In this document: piece after piece, positions 26,199-34,956 of the stretch
Layout: every line of letters begins with the position of its first letter
How positions within the stretch are numbered: the stretch's first letter is position 1
Assembly: GCF_030315685.1 (NCBI RefSeq)
Contig: NZ_JASXSI010000010.1
Location: 118,965 to 182,964 of the forward strand
Direction of reading: 5' to 3'
Length of the DNA stretch: 64,000 nucleotides
From: Gordonia sp. ABSL11-1
GTDB taxonomy: Bacteria; Actinomycetota; Actinomycetes; Mycobacteriales; Mycobacteriaceae
Notes under the pieces: generated by a model
Seen by the model: the letters and a program-made list of their open reading frames with translations, nothing else
Database searches by the model: none
Told to the model about the DNA's origin: nothing
Made by a program: the position numbers and the translations under genes

Positions 26199-27980
26199 AT
26201 GGTCGATTGGCAGAAGAGTGTGGTCAGCAACGGTGGGGTACGCCTGGCCGTTTTCGAGGTGGGGACCGATTCGGGAGCGCCGGAGGCGGGGTCTCGACCG
26301 ACCGTCCTGTTGATCCACGGATGGCCGGACAGCCATCATCTGTGGACTCACGTGGCCCCCGTCCTCGCCGAGGACTTCCGGGTCGTCGCCTACGACTGCC
26401 GGGGCTTCGGTGAAAGCGATCGGCCCGACGGCGACGACCCGTATCGCCTCGATCTGCTCGCCGACGACATCTTCGCCGTCGCCGAGGCGATCAGCCCCGA
26501 TCAGCCGGTCCATGTCGTCGCGCATGACTGGGGATCGGTGCAGGCGTGGGAGGCCGTCACGCGACGGGGCGCGGAGACCCGGATCGCGTCGTTCGTCTCG
26601 GTGTCGGGCCCGAATCTCGATCATCTCGCGGAATGGGCGCGCGGCTCTTTGTCCCGGCCGACGCCGCGCAATGTGGGACGTGCTGCGTCGCAGGTGGCGT
26701 CGTCGGCCTACACCGTGTTCTTCCAGCTGCCGGTGCTGCCGCGACTGTTCTTCGGCGCAACCGGGTCGCCCGCGGTGTGGCGGGAATTCCTGTACCGGGT
26801 CGAGGGCACTCCTCGCGAGAACGTGGTCGTCGGCGACACGTTGCGCGACGACATGATCTCCGGCCTTCGCCTGTACCGCGCCAACATCCGCGCCAAGCTG
26901 CGGCGGCCGAGCACCAGGGACACGCATGTGCCGGTCCTCGAGGTGGTCAACGAACGCGATATCGCGTTGCGCCCGGCCATCTTCGATGACACGCACCGCC
27001 ACACCCAGCGCCTGTGGCGCCGCAGCACGCCGACCGGGCACTGGCTGCCGTACACCAACCCCGGCTATCTGGCCCGCACCGCGCGTGACTTCATCGCCGG
27101 CCAGACCGGAACAGCCGACAGTGCGTCCCAGTTCGATCGCGCCCGTGTCTTCGGCACGCCGAAGCCGTTGTCGGGCAAGCTCGCCGTCATCACCGGCGCC
27201 GGGAGTGGAATCGGCCGGGAGACCGCCCTCGCGCTCGCCGAGCAGGGGTGCGAGCTGGTGTTGGCCGACATCGACCTCGCCGCCGCCGACGACACGGCGC
27301 GAGAGAGCAAGACCTTCGGCGTCCAGGCGTCCACCTTCGCCGTCGACGTCTCCGACACCGCCGCGGTCACCGCGTTCGCCGAGGCGGTCCGCGATCGCCA
27401 CGGCGTCGCCGACATCGTCGTCAACAACGCCGGGATCGGTTTGGCAGGTGGGGCTCTCGACGCGACCGACGAGCAGGTCGACCGCCTGCTCGACGTCAAT
27501 CTGCGGGGTGTCATCTCCGGCAGCCGTGCCTTCGGACGGCAGATGGTGGACCGCGGCGTCGGTGGCCACATCGTCAACGTCGCGTCGGCTGCCGCGTTCA
27601 CCCCGCAGCGCTCGTTGGGCCTCTACTCGGCGTCGAAGGCCGGTGTCCTGCTGTTCTCCGAGTCGCTGCGCGCCGAGCTGGCCGAGCACCGCATCGGCGT
27701 GAGCGCCATCTGCCCGGGGATCGTCGACACCAACATCGTCGGCAACACCCCGATCGCGGGTCTCGACACCGAAACCGAGGCATCGCAACGTGATCGGATG
27801 AACCGTTTTTATCAGCGCCGGGGTTTCACCCCGGATCGGGTCGCCCGCGACATCGTGCGCGCGGTCATCCGCAACAAGGCCGTCGTCCCGGTGACCCCCG
27901 AAGCCAAGGTGGGCTACCGCATCTACCGATTCACCCCCTGGCTGTCGCGGTTCGCGGCACGCCAGAAGGTCACCCGTTAG
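26199..27980 (+). CDS. ephD: EphD: alpha/beta hydrolase fused to short-chain dehydrogenase
   Basis: 593 residues from ATG 26199 (AAGGGGAG upstream); M. tuberculosis EphD (Rv2214c) is 592. Residues 1-300 are an epoxide-hydrolase-type alpha/beta hydrolase: HGWPDSHHLW (oxyanion region) and VAHDWGSVQAW with the nucleophilic Asp. Residues about 325-593 are an SDR: VITGAGSGIGRE for NADP, NNAGIG, and the catalytic YSASKAG. EphD has been connected with epoxy-mycolic acid processing. Here it leads a run with a PF10118 ferritin-like protein (28 bases on) and a PDR/VanB reductase, suggesting a lipid oxidation-reduction set. Substrate inferred, not shown. Confidence 0.92.
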   Translation: MVDWQKSVVSNGGVRLAVFEVGTDSGAPEAGSRPTVLLIHGWPDSHHLWTHVAPVLAEDFRVVAYDCRGFGESDRPDGDDPYRLDLLADDIFAVAEAISPDQPVHVVAHDWGSVQAWEAVTRRGAETRIASFVSVSGPNLDHLAEWARGSLSRPTPRNVGRAASQVASSAYTVFFQLPVLPRLFFGATGSPAVWREFLYRVEGTPRENVVVGDTLRDDMISGLRLYRANIRAKLRRPSTRDTHVPVLEVVNERDIALRPAIFDDTHRHTQRLWRRSTPTGHWLPYTNPGYLARTARDFIAGQTGTADSASQFDRARVFGTPKPLSGKLAVITGAGSGIGRETALALAEQGCELVLADIDLAAADDTARESKTFGVQASTFAVDVSDTAAVTAFAEAVRDRHGVADIVVNNAGIGLAGGALDATDEQVDRLLDVNLRGVISGSRAFGRQMVDRGVGGHIVNVASAAAFTPQRSLGLYSASKAGVLLFSESLRAELAEHRIGVSAICPGIVDTNIVGNTPIAGLDTETEASQRDRMNRFYQRRGFTPDRVARDIVRAVIRNKAVVPVTPEAKVGYRIYRFTPWLSRFAARQKVTR

Positions 27981-28007
27981 TGGAGTGTCACTGAAAGGAG
28001 TTGAGGA

Positions 28008-28943
28008 ATGTCCGCGACCGCCCATCCCGATCACGGCCACCCGATCAACGACGCACGGGAACCCCGGGATCTCGACGGTTCCGATCCCGGGCCCGTGGAG
28101 CTACACGCCCGCAATGTCGCCTTCGACTGGAGCGATGTCCCGCTGCACTGGATTCCGGGTCACCCCGTGCCGTCGAACTTCATCAGCGTGCTGAACCTCC
28201 TGCTGCCCGAGGGTGAACGATGGTTTGTGCAGACCTACAACGAGGCACTGCCACTGGTCCGCGACGACGAGCTCGCTGCGACGATGCGTGGTTTCATCGG
28301 CCAGGAGGCCATGCATGCCGAGGCACACGACCACGTGCTGTGGGAGTTCCTCGAGCACCACGGGATCGATCCGAATCCGTATCTGCGGCAGATGGAATGG
28401 ATCTTCCGCAAGGTGTTGGGCCCGATGGAGACGGGCACGCCGGCGGCCCGTCAGAAGCACCTCGTCGAACGCCTGTGGCTGATCGCGGCGCTCGAGCATT
28501 ACACGGCGATCCTGGGCGATTTCGCTCTGAACAACACGTGGGTGGAGTCCGGCGCCGACCCGACGATGACCGACCTGTTCACCTGGCACGGCGCTGAGGA
28601 GGTCGAACATCGAGCGGTTGCCCATGAGGTCGCGGTCTACTTCGGGGACAGCTACCTCCGGCGCGGTCGGGCGATGCTCGTGGTGCTGCCGATTCTGCTG
28701 TTCCTCATCAACCGGGGCTTCCGTTTCATCATGGCGCAGGATTCCTCGGTACGGCACAACTGGTTTGCGCAGCAGTACCACTACTTCCGCGGAGTGCGCG
28801 CCGGGGTGTTGCCGAAGATGCGGCACATCGTGTTCGCGACATTCAGCTACTTCCGTCCCGGCTTCCACCCGAACGAGATCGGCAGCACCGCCCAGGCCGT
28901 CGCCTACCTCGCGGCGTCGCCGGCGGCCCGCAACGCGAACTGA
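28008..28943 (+). CDS. Predicted metal-dependent hydrolase family (PF10118), ferritin-like
   Basis: 311 residues from ATG 28008, with AAAGGAG eleven bases upstream. The helical sequence contains spaced Glu/His sets, FIGQEAMHAEAHDH (near 100), LIAALEHYTAILGD (near 163) and WHGAEEVEHRAVAHEV (near 195). These form E-x2-H-type pairs like di-iron ferritin-fold proteins, matching the family named predicted metal-dependent hydrolase (PF10118). A di-iron oxidative role, fed with electrons by the adjacent PDR/VanB reductase, fits the ligands better than hydrolysis; this is inference. A hydrophobic segment near 225-240 could touch the membrane. It is in one operon with ephD and the reductase. Confidence 0.82.
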   Translation: MSATAHPDHGHPINDAREPRDLDGSDPGPVELHARNVAFDWSDVPLHWIPGHPVPSNFISVLNLLLPEGERWFVQTYNEALPLVRDDELAATMRGFIGQEAMHAEAHDHVLWEFLEHHGIDPNPYLRQMEWIFRKVLGPMETGTPAARQKHLVERLWLIAALEHYTAILGDFALNNTWVESGADPTMTDLFTWHGAEEVEHRAVAHEVAVYFGDSYLRRGRAMLVVLPILLFLINRGFRFIMAQDSSVRHNWFAQQYHYFRGVRAGVLPKMRHIVFATFSYFRPGFHPNEIGSTAQAVAYLAASPAARNAN

Positions 28944-28954
28944 CAGGCCGGTCG

Positions 28955-30115
28955 ATGAATCAGCGCGCACATCCGCACACCACGGAGATGATCTCTCCAC
29001 CACCACATCTGCACGGCCGATGGCGACATGACCCATTCCTGACCGTCGGCACCGCGATCGCCAAGATGTGGTGGCCGTTCTGGCGACCCCTGGCCCCGTT
29101 GCACGACCCCGCCCTCGACGACGGCGTGACGACCGTGCGGCTCGTCGGACGTGAGGTCGTGGCCGCGGACGAGAATGTCGTCGCGCTGACGTTCGCCGCA
29201 CCGGACGGCGGAATACTCGCTCGGTGGCATCCGGGCGCTCACCTCGATCTCCTCCTGCCATCGGGTCGCATGCGCGAGTACTCGCTGTGCGGAGACCCGG
29301 CCGACCGGCTCACCTATCGCATCGCGGTCCGTCGGATACCCGATGGGGGCGGCGGCTCCGTCGAGGTGCACGACACGCTCGAGGTCGGCGACCTCGTGTC
29401 GATCAAGGGTCCGCGCAACGCCTTTCCGCTGGCAGTGCCCGGACACGGTTCTCCCGCGCGATCTGTCCGGTTCATCGCCGCCGGCATCGGCATCACACCG
29501 ATACTGCCGATGCTCGCCGCCGCCAAACGGTTCGGCCTGGACTGGTCGATGATCTACACCGGCCGGTCCGCGGACTCGATCCCGTTCCGCGACGAGGTCG
29601 CACGGTTCGGCGACAAGGTGACGATCCGCACCGACGACGCCGACGACACCTCCGGCGGTCCCGTGGGCCTGCCGACGATGGAGGAGCTGCTCGGCCCTGT
29701 CGATCCCGAAACCGGTCGTGCGCCTGCAGGTCTGGCCGTCTACTGTTGCGGACCTGTGCCGATGCTGGAACGACTGCGTCGACATCTGTCGGATCGCCCC
29801 GACATCGAACTGCACTACGAACGGTTCAGCCCGCCGCCGGTCGAGAACGGCTTCCCGTTCACCGTCACGCTGGCATCGACCGGGCAACAGATCGACGTGG
29901 CAGCCGACGAGACGGCGCTCGCCGCGATCCGGAAAGTTCTTCCCTCCGTGCCGTATTCCTGCCAACAGGGTTTCTGTGGCACGTGCAAGGTGAGGACGCT
30001 GTCGGGCGACATCGACCACCGCGACAACATCCTCACCGAGCCGGAACGGGCTGCCGGCACATTCCTCACGTGCGTCTCACGGGCGGACGGCGACCACCTC
30101 ACCATCGACCTCTAG
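28955..30115 (+). CDS. PDR/VanB-type flavin/[2Fe-2S] oxidoreductase
   Basis: 386 residues from ATG 28955, 11 bases after the previous gene; ATG 28988 is an alternative. Order of domains: FMN/FAD-binding barrel (about 55-150, with REYSLCGDP), NAD-binding domain (160-280, with FIAAGIGITPILPM and YCCGPVPML) and a C-terminal plant-type [2Fe-2S] ferredoxin (300-386) with Cys ligands in SCQQGFCGTCKVR and LTCVSRA. It moves electrons from NAD(P)H to a terminal oxygenase. The only candidate partner next to it is the PF10118 ferritin-like protein. Its 3' end overlaps the convergent transporter gene by 39 bases. Confidence 0.9.
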   Translation: MNQRAHPHTTEMISPPPHLHGRWRHDPFLTVGTAIAKMWWPFWRPLAPLHDPALDDGVTTVRLVGREVVAADENVVALTFAAPDGGILARWHPGAHLDLLLPSGRMREYSLCGDPADRLTYRIAVRRIPDGGGGSVEVHDTLEVGDLVSIKGPRNAFPLAVPGHGSPARSVRFIAAGIGITPILPMLAAAKRFGLDWSMIYTGRSADSIPFRDEVARFGDKVTIRTDDADDTSGGPVGLPTMEELLGPVDPETGRAPAGLAVYCCGPVPMLERLRRHLSDRPDIELHYERFSPPPVENGFPFTVTLASTGQQIDVAADETALAAIRKVLPSVPYSCQQGFCGTCKVRTLSGDIDHRDNILTEPERAAGTFLTCVSRADGDHLTIDL

Positions 30116-31663
30116 GTCGTCGTCGGCGACGGTGTCATCGACCACGGTCGCCTCCGCGGATCCGCGGCCGCCGACGGTGCCGCGTAGGAAGTAGGCGGCT
30201 GCCAGCGCGGCCACGCCGGTGACGGCGACCGCCACCCAGACCGCGCTGTGGAGTCCGTCGACGAAGACCTCCTGCACCGCCACCCGCAACTGATCCGACA
30301 CGGCCGCGGGTGCACGTTGCGCCACCTCGACCCCGGCCATGACCGAGTCCTCGGCGATGCCCGTCGCCGACGGTGGGACACCGAGTCCGGCGAGCCGGTC
30401 CGCGACGCCCGCCGTGTAGACCGATGTCAGCACCGAACCGAGCACGGCAACACCGAGGGTTCCGCCGATCTCACGGGTGGTGTCGTTCACGGCGGACCCG
30501 GCGCCGGCCTGCTCGGGACGCAGGGCGTCCATGATCAGCTGGGTGCACGGCCCGGAGATGAAGGCGAGTCCCATCGCCATCAGCGACATCGACCAGATGA
30601 TCAGTTCCCAGTACCCCGACATCCGCGATGACACCTCGACCAGGGCGAATCCACCGGACATGAGAAGCGCACCGAACACGGCGACGAAACGTGCACCGAA
30701 TCGGTGCGACAGCGCCATCGCCACCGGCGAGAAAGCAGCCATCACGACGGCGAACGGCAGCGTCCGCAGTCCTGCCTCCAGGGGGCCGTAGCCCTTGACC
30801 GCCTGGAAGAACTGTGTGATCAGGAAGATGAATCCGAAGAGGGCGAAGAACGCGACGCTGATCATCCCGGCGGCCGCCGCGAAGTGCCGGTTCGCGAACA
30901 GCCGGATGTCGAGGATCGGGTGTTCGATGGTCAGCTCGCGCCATGCGAACAGTCCCAGCGCGACGAGCGCGACGGCCAGTCCGCCCAGCGTGCGGGGATC
31001 GGTCCAGCCGAAATGCGGTCCCTCGATCACCGAGTACGTCAGCAGGCCGAGGCCGATCACCGACAGCACCAACCCCACGGAGTCGAAGCGCGACACCGCT
31101 TCCGGTCGCGTGCCCGGCACGACCAGCACGATCGCGACGACGGCGATCACTGCCATCGGCAGATTGACCCAGAACACCGAGGACCACGAGTAATGCTCGA
31201 GCAGCCAGCCGCCGAGCACCGGACCGATCGCCACTGCGACGCCCGATGTCGCGGCCCAGACACCGACAGCGGCGGCGCGCTGCTTCGGTTCGGTGAAGAC
31301 GGCGGTGATGATCGCCAGGGTCGCCGGGAAGACCAGGGCCGCGAACAATCCGAGGCCACCGCGGGCGGCGATCAGCTGCCCCAGCGTCCCCGACGATGCG
31401 GCCAGCACGGACACCGCCGCGAATCCGACGATGCCGCCGAGCAGCATCCGTCGGTGACCGAACCGGTCGCCGAGGTATCCGCCGGTGAGGAGCAGTCCGG
31501 CGAACACGAGCGTGTACGCATCGACGATCCACTGCAGGCCGGAGGTCCCGGCCCCGAGGTCGCGCGCCATCGTGGGCAGCGCGACGTTGACGATCGTATT
31601 GTCGACCATGACGAGCAGTTCGGCGAAGCACAGCGCCGCGAGCGCAAGCCAACGGTTTCTCAT
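30077..31663 (-). CDS. DHA2 (EmrB/QacA-type) drug efflux transporter
   Basis: 528 residues from ATG 31663 (GAAGGAGAAGG upstream). About 14 transmembrane helices. The MFS motif A is in LGDRFGHRRMLLGG (near 64), the DHA2 helix-1 motif in MVDNTIVNVALPTMARDL (near 20), and antiporter motif C in GVAVAIGPVLGGWLLE (near 150). These proton-driven pumps export cationic drugs, dyes or detergents. It diverges from a TetR gene with a perfect palindromic operator between them (31720-31737), the usual local repressor arrangement. Its 3' end overlaps the PDR/VanB reductase gene. Confidence 0.93.
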   Translation of the reverse strand: MRNRWLALAALCFAELLVMVDNTIVNVALPTMARDLGAGTSGLQWIVDAYTLVFAGLLLTGGYLGDRFGHRRMLLGGIVGFAAVSVLAASSGTLGQLIAARGGLGLFAALVFPATLAIITAVFTEPKQRAAAVGVWAATSGVAVAIGPVLGGWLLEHYSWSSVFWVNLPMAVIAVVAIVLVVPGTRPEAVSRFDSVGLVLSVIGLGLLTYSVIEGPHFGWTDPRTLGGLAVALVALGLFAWRELTIEHPILDIRLFANRHFAAAAGMISVAFFALFGFIFLITQFFQAVKGYGPLEAGLRTLPFAVVMAAFSPVAMALSHRFGARFVAVFGALLMSGGFALVEVSSRMSGYWELIIWSMSLMAMGLAFISGPCTQLIMDALRPEQAGAGSAVNDTTREIGGTLGVAVLGSVLTSVYTAGVADRLAGLGVPPSATGIAEDSVMAGVEVAQRAPAAVSDQLRVAVQEVFVDGLHSAVWVAVAVTGVAALAAAYFLRGTVGGRGSAEATVVDDTVADDDLEVDGEVVAVRP

Positions 31664-31719
31664 GACCTTCTCCTTCGAGTGATTGTTCGTGGAACGTCGT
31701 CACACCGTTGTAGTACGTT

Positions 31720-31737
31720 GTTCTACCCAAGTAGAAC
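31720..31737. promoter_or_regulatory. TetR operator palindrome
   Basis: GTTCTAC (31720-31726), CCAA, GTAGAAC (31731-31737): perfect seven-base arms. It lies between the divergent transporter and TetR starts, ten bases upstream of the TetR -10 hexamer TACAGT (31748-31753), where bound repressor would block both promoters. Confidence 0.7.
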
Positions 31738-31760
31738 GCCGTGCCAGTACAGTTGTCAAC

Positions 31761-32336
31761 GTGTCACCGGCAAAGATCACTCGAACACCCGCGACCGAGG
31801 TCCGCGCGAACCTCGTCGCCGCGGGTCGTCGACTCCTCGAGGCGAAGGGTGCCGCAGCACTGACGGTCCGCGCTGTCGCCACCGAGGCGGGCGTCGCCCC
31901 GATGGGGGTCTACAACCACTTCGACGGCAAGGATGGCCTGCTCAACGCCGTCGTCACGGACGGATTCCGGGAACTCGCCACCCGGATCGCGGCCACCGAC
32001 GCCGACGCGTCGGCGCGCCTGCTCAACAGTGGTCGACAGTATCGGCGTTTCGCCGTCTCGAGCCCGACGATGTACGAGCTGATGTTCTCGACCGAATGCC
32101 ACCCCGACGACGAGGTGGCGGCCGGCGCGTTCGAGATCCTCGTCGACATCATCCGGTACGGCCAGGCCGCGCGGCACATCATGGACGGCGAACCGTATGC
32201 GCTGGCCGGACAGGTCTGGGCGTGCGTGCACGGGGCCGTCAGCCTGGAACTTCTCGCCCCCCACCCACCGACGGTCGATCCCGCCGACAACTACGAGGCG
32301 TTGCTCACCCTGATCGAACGGGGAATCGCGGCCTGA
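31761..32336 (+). CDS. TetR-family repressor of the adjacent efflux gene
   Basis: 191 residues from GTG 31761. TACAGT ends seven bases before this GTG with no ribosome-binding site, so a leaderless transcript is likely. The helix-turn-helix covers about residues 15-60 (ALTVRAVATEAGVAPMGVYN and HFDGKDGLL). The C-terminal part matches the TetR_C_13/WHG-type domain (the Trp-x-x-x-His-Gly of WACVHGAVSLEL near 155). It diverges from the DHA2 transporter and should repress it and itself through the palindrome at 31720-31737 until a drug-like ligand binds. Confidence 0.88.
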   Translation: MSPAKITRTPATEVRANLVAAGRRLLEAKGAAALTVRAVATEAGVAPMGVYNHFDGKDGLLNAVVTDGFRELATRIAATDADASARLLNSGRQYRRFAVSSPTMYELMFSTECHPDDEVAAGAFEILVDIIRYGQAARHIMDGEPYALAGQVWACVHGAVSLELLAPHPPTVDPADNYEALLTLIERGIAA

Positions 32337-32371
32337 TCCGGCGGACGGGGGCGATCTGGGACAATGTCGCG

Positions 32372-33139
32372 GTGACCGAATACCGGATCGACGATCTGGC
32401 ACGGGCAGCGGGCACGACGACCCGTAACGTGCGTGGCTATCAGGACCGCGGGCTGCTCCCCCGCCCGGTCCGCCGTGGACGCATCGCGATCTACACCGAC
32501 ACGCATCTCGCACGCCTCAAGGTCATCAACGATCTGCTCAAACGCGGCTTCACCATCCGCCACATCGGCGAGTTCCTCTCGGGAATCCAGCGGGGTGACA
32601 ACCTCGCCGAGGTGCTGGGGCTGGAAGAGATCGTCTCGGAGCCGTGGTCGACCGCGACGTCGACGACGATCTCGGCCGACGATCTGAAGGGACTGCTGAA
32701 CTCCGGGAATCCCGCTCACTTCGAACGGCTCATCGAGTTCGGACTGATCGAGCCGAAGGGCTCGTCCGACAATCCCGACACCTACACGGTCCTCGATCAG
32801 GAGACAGTGTCGGCCTACGGGCGGCTCGTGAAGTTGGGACTTCCGTTGAGCGGCATCCTGGATGTGCACGGGCGGTTCAACCGCGAGATGGCCGCCGTGG
32901 CCGAGGTCGTCATCTCGGCGGGGCGTCGCGCCATCACCGAAGGCCACGAGGACGGGTGGATTCCGCAGACCCCGGCCGAATCCGAGTGGGCCACTGAGCT
33001 GCTCGGCGAACTCCGGCGGGCGGGATCGGTGTCGGCACACAATGCACTCGACCGCGCGCTGGACCGAGACCTGGCCCGGCAGCTGAGCGAGTATCTCGGC
33101 CGGGCCCGGCACTCGGCGGCCGAGAAGCCCGACGGCTGA
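32372..33139 (+). CDS. MerR-family transcriptional regulator
   Basis: 255 residues from GTG 32372. The N-terminal MerR helix-turn-helix is clear: YRIDDLARAAGTTTRNVRGY followed by DRGLLPRPVRRGRIAIYTD and HLARLKVINDLLKRGFTIRH. The long C-terminal part (about 90-255) is a helical effector domain without the Cys pattern of metal sensors. The start lacks a ribosome-binding site. A weak GACAAT lies six bases upstream, so it may be leaderless. It follows the TetR gene by 35 bases but probably has its own promoter. Ligand and targets unknown. The dispersed intergenic repeat begins seven bases after its stop. Confidence 0.85.
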   Translation: MTEYRIDDLARAAGTTTRNVRGYQDRGLLPRPVRRGRIAIYTDTHLARLKVINDLLKRGFTIRHIGEFLSGIQRGDNLAEVLGLEEIVSEPWSTATSTTISADDLKGLLNSGNPAHFERLIEFGLIEPKGSSDNPDTYTVLDQETVSAYGRLVKLGLPLSGILDVHGRFNREMAAVAEVVISAGRRAITEGHEDGWIPQTPAESEWATELLGELRRAGSVSAHNALDRALDRDLARQLSEYLGRARHSAAEKPDG

Positions 33140-33145
33140 CGAAGC

Positions 33146-33237
33146 GCCACCCGACCCCTGAGGAACGAAGCGACAGCGCAGTGTCACCCGACCCCTGAGC
33201 TGAGGAACGAAGCGATAGCGGAGTGTCACGAAGGGCC
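33146..33237 (+). repeat. Dispersed intergenic repeat, tandem pair
   Basis: Two related units, 33146-33186 and 33185-33237. Both read ACCCGACCCCTGAG, then GAGGAACGAAGCGA, then AGTGTCAC; the second ends CACGAAGGGCC. They lie between two convergent genes. Related copies occur at 38748-38873, 41807-41854 (reverse) and 52727-52774. Confidence 0.8.
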
Positions 33238-33261
33238 GCAGACCGACGGACCCTCATGGCC

Positions 33262-34842
33262 TCAGCCGGGCAGGACGATCGGCGGCAGCCCCGGGATCGG
33301 GTTCGGGATCGTCCGCTGGCGCGGCCGGGGTCGTGGCCGCGGCCGATTCTGCTGCTGCGTCGGCTCGTCGGCGGATTCCTCCGACGTCGGCGGCGGGGGC
33401 GGCGGCGGCGGTGGCGGCACGTATCGCGCGGCGGGCACCCGCGCCTCGGCGAAGTCTGCGGGGTCGGCATAGGACGGCCGCGCCTGGGTGCTCGTCTCGC
33501 CGGCCGCGACATCGGCGGTGCGTGCGGGTTCATCGTTCCCGGTGACGGCCACGGCCGTCGCGACGCCGATGAGGATGATCGCGCAGGCCCCGACGGTCAC
33601 CCCGACGATCCGCCGCGTCCGCGTCGATGATCGAGAATGAGTCGTCGGCGTGAACACCGGATCGAGTTCCCACTCTCGGGGTTCGTACGCACGCCGGGTG
33701 GTCGGCGCCGCAGCCGGCATGGCGCCCACGACAAGGGATCTCGACCCGCCCTCGGTGGCGGTGTCGACGGGTCCGCCGTCGTCGGCGAACGTACCGAACG
33801 GCGTCGGTTGCTCGACGAGATCGGACGGCGGCTCGACCGGATTCACCGGTGCCGCAGCATAGGTGGGCTCGTACAGATGCGGCGGGGTGCTTTCGGTCGG
33901 CGCGTCGTCGACGGGCCAGTCGGGAGCCATCGGCGGGATGAGATCAAGCGGGGGGATCAGCTCGACCGGCGTCGAGGCATGCACGCTTGACGATCCGAGG
34001 GTCGGCAACGGCGACGAATCAGGTTGCGCGGCAGGGAAATCACCCGAGTGGCTGGATTGCGAAACCTCGCCGAAGGTCTCGGTTCCCGGCGTCGTGATGT
34101 CGCGGTCGACGACGGGCGGTGGCACGACAGCGGCGGGTTCGACGGCGCCTGGTTCGACAGCTCCTGGTTCGACGATGGGCGGTTCGACACCGGAGTCGTG
34201 TCGGTTCGGTACCTTCTCGTCGTCGACGGGTGCCGCGGGTGCATCCACGGCGACGACCGGAAGGAATGCGCTCCGTCCGAGTGTCGGAGCCAATCCGGGC
34301 CAGACGTCGTGGCCGGGGGCCAGAACCAGCGAGCTGATCGGACCGGATGCCTCGGCTACCACCTCCCGGCACTGCCGGACGAGCCCGGCCGCGATGGCCG
34401 ATGTCGCCTCGTCGAGGTCGCGCTGGGCGACTCGGAAGAACTTCACGTGGTCGCGGCCCATGATGAAGGTGCCGTCGGAGGTGGCGAGACGTCGGCGGCC
34501 ACGCGAGGCGAGGTCGAGCAGTTCGGCCGCCCACGCCTCGCTCGTCGGTTGTTCGACGCGGCCCGTGCGGGCGAGGTGATCGGCGAGGAGCCGGTCGAGC
34601 ACGGCCGGTCGGATTCCGGGGTCGCTCCTGATCCCCATCATCGCCTCGAACCGCGGGTCGACGATGCTCACCCGCAGGGCGTCGTCGGCGAGTTCCAGCA
34701 ACAGGAACGGACGGTCGGCGGGAATCCCTCGGGCCAGCTGCCGGGCCGCAACATCCCCCAGGAAGGAGGCATCGATCAGGCGTGCATCAACGTCGGTCGT
34801 GGGCTCCGCCGAGCGACCGCGATCCGTCGCGTCCTCTGTCAT
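33262..34842 (-). CDS. Hypothetical single-pass membrane protein, Pro-rich
   Basis: 526 residues. An N-terminal globular domain (about 1-180; FLLLELADDALRVSIVDPRF and FFRVAQRDLDEAT) is followed by a long Pro/Val/Glu-rich disordered linker (190-370). One transmembrane helix lies near 415-435 (VGVTVGACAIILIGVATAVA), then an outer tail with ten consecutive prolines (near 478-487) and Arg-Pro repeats, ending GLPPIVLPG. The N-terminal domain vaguely recalls a fragment of an Hsp70-like fold, but the nucleotide motifs are absent, so I leave it unassigned. The arrangement suggests a cytoplasmic sensor linked to a wall-spanning tail. It is convergent with the MerR gene. Confidence 0.7.
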   Translation of the reverse strand: MTEDATDRGRSAEPTTDVDARLIDASFLGDVAARQLARGIPADRPFLLLELADDALRVSIVDPRFEAMMGIRSDPGIRPAVLDRLLADHLARTGRVEQPTSEAWAAELLDLASRGRRRLATSDGTFIMGRDHVKFFRVAQRDLDEATSAIAAGLVRQCREVVAEASGPISSLVLAPGHDVWPGLAPTLGRSAFLPVVAVDAPAAPVDDEKVPNRHDSGVEPPIVEPGAVEPGAVEPAAVVPPPVVDRDITTPGTETFGEVSQSSHSGDFPAAQPDSSPLPTLGSSSVHASTPVELIPPLDLIPPMAPDWPVDDAPTESTPPHLYEPTYAAAPVNPVEPPSDLVEQPTPFGTFADDGGPVDTATEGGSRSLVVGAMPAAAPTTRRAYEPREWELDPVFTPTTHSRSSTRTRRIVGVTVGACAIILIGVATAVAVTGNDEPARTADVAAGETSTQARPSYADPADFAEARVPAARYVPPPPPPPPPPTSEESADEPTQQQNRPRPRPRPRQRTIPNPIPGLPPIVLPG

Positions 34843-34956
34843 CCGATTCGGTGTCCTGCGCCTGGCCTGCGTCTGCGTCTCTCGCCACTCCCCCGAGTGC
34901 GTCCCCCGCCCAGCTGTTCGTCTTGCGAAAGCCGGACGAACGACACTAACACGACG

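Noticed and set aside
26139..28040. 633-codon open frame on the minus strand opposite ephD
   Set aside because: Shadow of ephD; EphD motifs and length are complete on the plus strand, and the antisense product is Arg/Asp-rich with no domain.
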